NCBI GenBank assembly: GCA_039927975.1 | Contig: JBDSTZ010000505.1 | Span: 1 to 33,050 of the forward strand | Source of the DNA: JBDSTZ01 sp039927975 | GTDB lineage: Bacteria; Pseudomonadota; Gammaproteobacteria; Burkholderiales; Burkholderiaceae_D | Direction: 5' to 3' | Length of the DNA: 33,050 nucleotides | Part shown: in pieces, positions 30,227 through 33,050 of the stretch | How positions within the stretch are numbered: position 1 is the first letter of the stretch | Layout: each line of letters begins with the position of its first letter | Notes under the pieces: generated by a model | What the model was told of the DNA's origin: nothing | Database searches by the model: none | What the model saw: the letters and a program-made list of their open reading frames with translations, nothing else | Position numbers and translations under genes: made by a program

Positions 30227-31345
30227 GTGAACATGCGCACCGACCCCATCGTGCTATCGGACGTTGGTCCTTCGTGGACGGCGAAGGTGGCGCTGCGCGT
30301 GTTGCCGGCCTTGCCCACGCTATTTGCGCTGCTTGGCACGCTGGCGTTGTTCGCGCTGTTCCTGGCGATGCAGGACGCGCCGCCGTTCGAGGCCATCGCC
30401 CTGATCGGCGAAGGCGCGTTCGGCTCCAGCTTCGCCTGGCAGAACACGTTGACTCGCGCGGCGCCGTTGATGCTGACCGCGCTGTGCGTGGCGCTGCCGG
30501 CGCGCGCGGGCCTGGTGATCATCGGCGGCGAAGGCGCGCTGGCGCTGGGCGGGCTGGCCGCTGCGGTGGTGCCGCTATTGTGGCTCGCCGCGCCGGCCTG
30601 GCTGATGCTGCCGCTGATGGCCTGCGCGGCGATGCTGGCCGGCGGCCTGTGGATCGCGCTGGCCGGCTGGTTGCGCCATGCGCGCGGGGTCAATGAAACC
30701 ATTGGCAGCCTTCTGCTGTCATACATAGCAATCGCGCTGTTCAAGCATCTGGTCGAAGGGCCGCTGCGCGATCCGGCCAGCCTGAATAAACCATCGACGC
30801 TGCCTTTGCCGGCCTCGCTGATGATTGGCCCGCTGCCCGGCATGGAAGCCCACTGGGGCTTGCTGTGGGGCGCGCTGGCCTGTCTGGCCGCATGGGTCAT
30901 GGTGCGCCACAGCGTGTTCGGTTTCGCACTCTCTGTGGTGGGCGGTAATGTGCGCACGGCGCATCTGGTCGGCCTGCCGGTGCGCCGCCTGATGATCATC
31001 GCCTGCCTGCTGGGCGGGGCGGCGGCGGGTCTAGCCGGCATGCTGGAAATCGCCGCCGTGCATGGCAGCGCGCACAGCGCCCTGTTGGCGGGGTACGGCT
31101 ATGGCGGCATCCTGGTGGCGTTTGCGGCGCGCCAGAACCCGATGGCGATCATCGCCTGCGCCATGCTGATCGGCGGGATCGAATCGAGCGGCGGGCTGCT
31201 GCAGCGCCGGCTCGATCTGCCCGACGCCACCACGCTGGTGCTGCAAGGGCTGCTCTTTATTAATCTGCTGGCCTGGGAAGCCTCGGCCGGCCGCTTGCAG
31301 GCCTGGCGCCTGCGCTTGGAAAGCGGGAAGGGGCACTATGCTTAA
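30227..31345 (+). CDS. ABC transporter permease, first subunit (branched-chain/simple-sugar type)
   Basis: A 372-residue inner-membrane protein with about nine or ten hydrophobic segments, for example VLPALPTLFALLGTLALFAL near residues 25-45. It has GLVIIGGEGALALGGLAAAVV and ARGVNETIGSLLLSYIA (the conserved E-T-I region after the coupling helix), then VGGNVRTAHLVGLPV and GGAAAGLAGMLEIAAVHG, the typical signature of BPD_transp_2 permeases that partner BMP-family binding proteins. I chose the GTG at 30227 because AAGGAG (30215-30220) is spaced 6 bases from it; an ATG at 30233 would be 12 bases away. The end overlaps the second permease gene by 8 bases. Confidence 0.9.
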   Translation: MNMRTDPIVLSDVGPSWTAKVALRVLPALPTLFALLGTLALFALFLAMQDAPPFEAIALIGEGAFGSSFAWQNTLTRAAPLMLTALCVALPARAGLVIIGGEGALALGGLAAAVVPLLWLAAPAWLMLPLMACAAMLAGGLWIALAGWLRHARGVNETIGSLLLSYIAIALFKHLVEGPLRDPASLNKPSTLPLPASLMIGPLPGMEAHWGLLWGALACLAAWVMVRHSVFGFALSVVGGNVRTAHLVGLPVRRLMIIACLLGGAAAGLAGMLEIAAVHGSAHSALLAGYGYGGILVAFAARQNPMAIIACAMLIGGIESSGGLLQRRLDLPDATTLVLQGLLFINLLAWEASAGRLQAWRLRLESGKGHYA

Positions 31346-32261
31346 CGGATTCGATCTCGCCGGCTTGCTGCTGGCGCTATTTGCCGGCGCAATCCGGGTT
31401 GGCACGCCATTCCTATTCGTCAGCCTGGGCGAATGCCTGACCGAGAAGGGCGGGCGCGTGAACCTGGGGCTCGAAGGCATCCTCGTGTGCGGCGCCATGA
31501 CCGGCTACGCGGTCGCCATCCATACCGGATCGCCGTGGCTGGGCGTGCTGGGGGCCGGCATGGCGGGGCTGGCGCTGGGCGCCTTTCACGGCCTGGTGTG
31601 CTCGCTGCCGCGCGTGAACGACATCGCCTTCGGCATCGCGCTGATGTTGTTCGGTACCGGACTTGCTTTCTTCCTCGGCAAACCCTACATCCAGCCGCAG
31701 GCGCCGATGCTGCCGGCCATTTCGCTGGGCGACTGGAGCGCCTCGGCGCAAATTCGCAGCGCGCTGCAGATCAACGGCCTGTTCCTGGTCGGGCTGGCGC
31801 TGGCGGGCGCGCTGCACTGGGGCCTGGCAGCCACGCGCTGGGGTCTCGCGCTGCGGCTGGTGGGCGACCATGCGGAGACGGCGCGCGCGCTCGGCTACCG
31901 GCTGGTGCCGATCCGGGTGGCGGCGACGGCTGCCGGCGGCTTCCTGGCGGCGGTCGGCGGCGCCTATCTGTCGCTGTACTACCCGGGCAGCTGGAACGAA
32001 GGCCTGTCCAGCGGCCAGGGCTTGATGGCGGTGGCGCTGGTGATCTTCGCGCGCTGGCAGCCGCTGCGCTGCCTGTGGGCGGCGCTGCTGTTCGGCGCGG
32101 CCGGCGCGCTCGGGCCATCCTTGCAGTCGCTCGGCATCAGCTCGGGCTACTACCTGTTCAACGCCGCGCCGTACGTCCTCACCCTCGGCATCATGATCGC
32201 CACCTGCCGCCCCGACCGCACAGTGGCCGGCGCACCCGGCGAACTGAGTCTCACACGCTGA
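31338..32261 (+). CDS. ABC transporter permease, second subunit
   Basis: A 307-residue inner-membrane protein with about eight to nine hydrophobic segments. It contains TPFLFVSLGECLTEKGGRVNLGLEGIL (the N-x-G-x-E-G motif of this permease family, in two pieces), NDIAFGIALMLFGTGLAFF, VGDHAETARALGY and AAVGGAYLSLYY, typical of the second permease in BMP-type importers. Its ATG lies within the last codons of the first permease (8-base overlap), so the two are translated together and form the membrane heterodimer. The biuret hydrolase gene follows after 24 bases. Confidence 0.9.
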   Translation: MLNGFDLAGLLLALFAGAIRVGTPFLFVSLGECLTEKGGRVNLGLEGILVCGAMTGYAVAIHTGSPWLGVLGAGMAGLALGAFHGLVCSLPRVNDIAFGIALMLFGTGLAFFLGKPYIQPQAPMLPAISLGDWSASAQIRSALQINGLFLVGLALAGALHWGLAATRWGLALRLVGDHAETARALGYRLVPIRVAATAAGGFLAAVGGAYLSLYYPGSWNEGLSSGQGLMAVALVIFARWQPLRCLWAALLFGAAGALGPSLQSLGISSGYYLFNAAPYVLTLGIMIATCRPDRTVAGAPGELSLTR

Positions 32262-32285
32262 CCTAATTTTATCCTGGAGCCTTTG

Positions 32286-32975
32286 ATGAGCATTCTGACC
32301 TACCTGACCTCCGCCCCGTATCCGTGGCCGTACGACGGCAATCTGCAGCCGCACAACACGGCGCTGGTGATCATCGACATGCAGACCGATTTCTGCGGCA
32401 AGGGCGGCTACGTCGATACGATGGGCTACGACCTGTCCCTCACGCGCGCGCCGATCAAGCCGATCCAGAGTGTGCTGGCGGCCATGCGGGCGCAGGGTTT
32501 TCACATCATCCACACGCGCGAAGGACACCGGCCCGACCTGTCCGATCTGCCGGCCAACAAGCGCTGGCGCTCGCGCCGCATCGGCGCCGGCATCGGCGAC
32601 GCCGGCCCGTGCGGGCGCATCCTGGTGCGCGGCGAACCGGGCTGGGAGATCATCGACGAACTGGCGCCAATGCCGGGTGAAGTCGTCATCGACAAGCCGG
32701 GCAAGGGCTCGTTTTACGCGACAGACCTCGAACTTGTGCTGCACACGCGCGGCATCCGCAACATCATCCTGACCGGGATCACCACCGACGTCTGCGTGCA
32801 CACCACCATGCGCGACGCGAATGACCGTGGCTTCGAATGCCTGCTCCTGGAAGACTGCTGCGGCGCGACCGACCACGCCAACCACCTGGCCGCGCTGTCG
32901 ATGATCAAAATGCAGGGCGGCGTGTTCGGCGCGGTGGCCGACAGCGCGGCATTGCTCGACGCGCTGCTGCGATGA
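32286..32975 (+). CDS. biuH: Biuret amidohydrolase (BiuH type, isochorismatase-like cysteine hydrolase)
   Basis: A 229-residue cysteine hydrolase of the isochorismatase fold that would convert biuret to allophanate and ammonia. The catalytic triad is D31 (IIDMQTDF), K137 (IDKPGKGSF) and C170 (GITTDVCVHTT), with Q210 in IKMQGGVFG. From memory, Rhizobium leguminosarum BiuH uses D36, K142, C175 and Q215: all four are shifted by exactly 5, and the stretches GGYVDTMGYDLSL and NKRWRSRRIGAGIGD also agree with BiuH. RutB ureidoacrylate hydrolase and N-carbamoylsarcosine amidase are the alternatives, but the allophanate hydrolase gene in the same operon favours biuret. The ATG at 32286 follows TGGAG. 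Its stop overlaps the start of an ABC ATPase gene (ATGA at 32972-32975). Confidence 0.9.
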   Translation: MSILTYLTSAPYPWPYDGNLQPHNTALVIIDMQTDFCGKGGYVDTMGYDLSLTRAPIKPIQSVLAAMRAQGFHIIHTREGHRPDLSDLPANKRWRSRRIGAGIGDAGPCGRILVRGEPGWEIIDELAPMPGEVVIDKPGKGSFYATDLELVLHTRGIRNIILTGITTDVCVHTTMRDANDRGFECLLLEDCCGATDHANHLAALSMIKMQGGVFGAVADSAALLDALLR

Positions 32976-33050
32976 GGGGCGCCGCGCTCAGCTTGGAAGT
33001 GATCGGCGCCGGCAAATCGTTCGGCCAGTTCCGCGCGCTCGACGCCGTCT
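32972..33050 (+). CDS. ABC transporter ATP-binding protein (5' end only, cut by window edge)
   Basis: The ATG at 32972 overlaps the biuret hydrolase stop (ATGA). The 26 visible residues end with VIGAGKSFGQFRALDAV, the usual first strands of an ABC ATPase (I-x-K-x-FG-x-x-x-AL-x-x-V) before Walker A, which lies outside the window. In BMP-type importers the ATPase is a double-domain protein, and this gene would complete the importer formed by the binding protein and the two permeases upstream. Confidence 0.85.
   Translation, partial: MRGAALSLEVIGAGKSFGQFRALDAV

Noticed and set aside
32286..32975. Isochorismatase or nicotinamidase
   Set aside because: The extra conserved stretches and Q210 match biuret hydrolases, and the operon encodes allophanate hydrolase; the nicotinamidase metal-site histidines are not seen.
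1..33050. tRNA, rRNA, insertion sequences or phage integration sites
   Set aside because: I scanned for tRNA T-arm-like motifs, transposase motifs and terminal inverted repeats and found nothing convincing; a GTTCGA at 23079 lies inside a coding region without a cloverleaf.

Overview
The window is about 33 kb of high-G+C DNA with short intergenic gaps and long same-strand gene runs. Gene content (FDH1-type formate dehydrogenase, KGG stress protein, Atm1-type exporter, heptose-type glycan genes, biuret catabolism) suggests a betaproteobacterium, most likely Oxalobacteraceae (Massilia/Duganella/Herbaspirillum-like). The taxonomic guess is inference; no rRNA or other taxonomic marker is present.

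Region 1 (1-2238): the end of an Sfp-type phosphopantetheinyl transferase gene (minus), a VOC/glyoxalase-fold protein (plus) and a PIG3-type quinone oxidoreductase (minus). Region 2 (2311-7936): an NAD-dependent formate dehydrogenase made of two polypeptides, a NuoE-NuoF fusion and a molybdopterin (Mo/W) catalytic subunit, followed by a DCC-family thiol protein and a small membrane protein. Region 3 (7952-12073): a secreted GH42 beta-galactosidase and a Tat-type SGNH hydrolase, divergent across a 600-bp regulatory region.

Region 4 (12329-21726, all minus): eight genes in one probable operon. In transcription order they are a lipoprotein alpha/beta hydrolase, an Atm1-like ABC exporter, a GT2, a GT4-like transferase, a GT4 with a repeat-rich tail, an SDR, a GmhB-like zinc HAD phosphatase and a GT9 heptosyltransferase-like enzyme. 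They look like an assembly line for a heptose-containing surface glycan. The most unusual thing in the window is here: four degenerate tandem arrays, with units of 13, about 51, 18 and 15 bp. Three start inside the last codons of a gene, include its stop codon and continue into the following non-coding DNA. The fourth is in frame and forms a protein tail.

Region 5 (21879-26970): a CMD/AhpD-like protein, a REP-like palindrome, a divergent pair of hydrophilic disordered proteins sharing an NRQS motif (one a KGG stress protein), an unrecognised 133-aa protein, a cytosolic-type M14 carboxypeptidase, a CYTH triphosphatase-like protein and an ADP-ribosylglycohydrolase whose start overlaps the CYTH stop.

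Region 6 (27222-33050): a biuret-use operon with AtzF-type allophanate hydrolase, a BMP-family ABC importer (binding protein, two permeases, ATPase cut by the right edge) and a biuret amidohydrolase (BiuH type). A 16-bp GntR-like palindrome lies just before the first start codon. The proposed flow is import of biuret, BiuH cleavage to allophanate plus ammonia, and AtzF hydrolysis of allophanate to ammonia and CO2.
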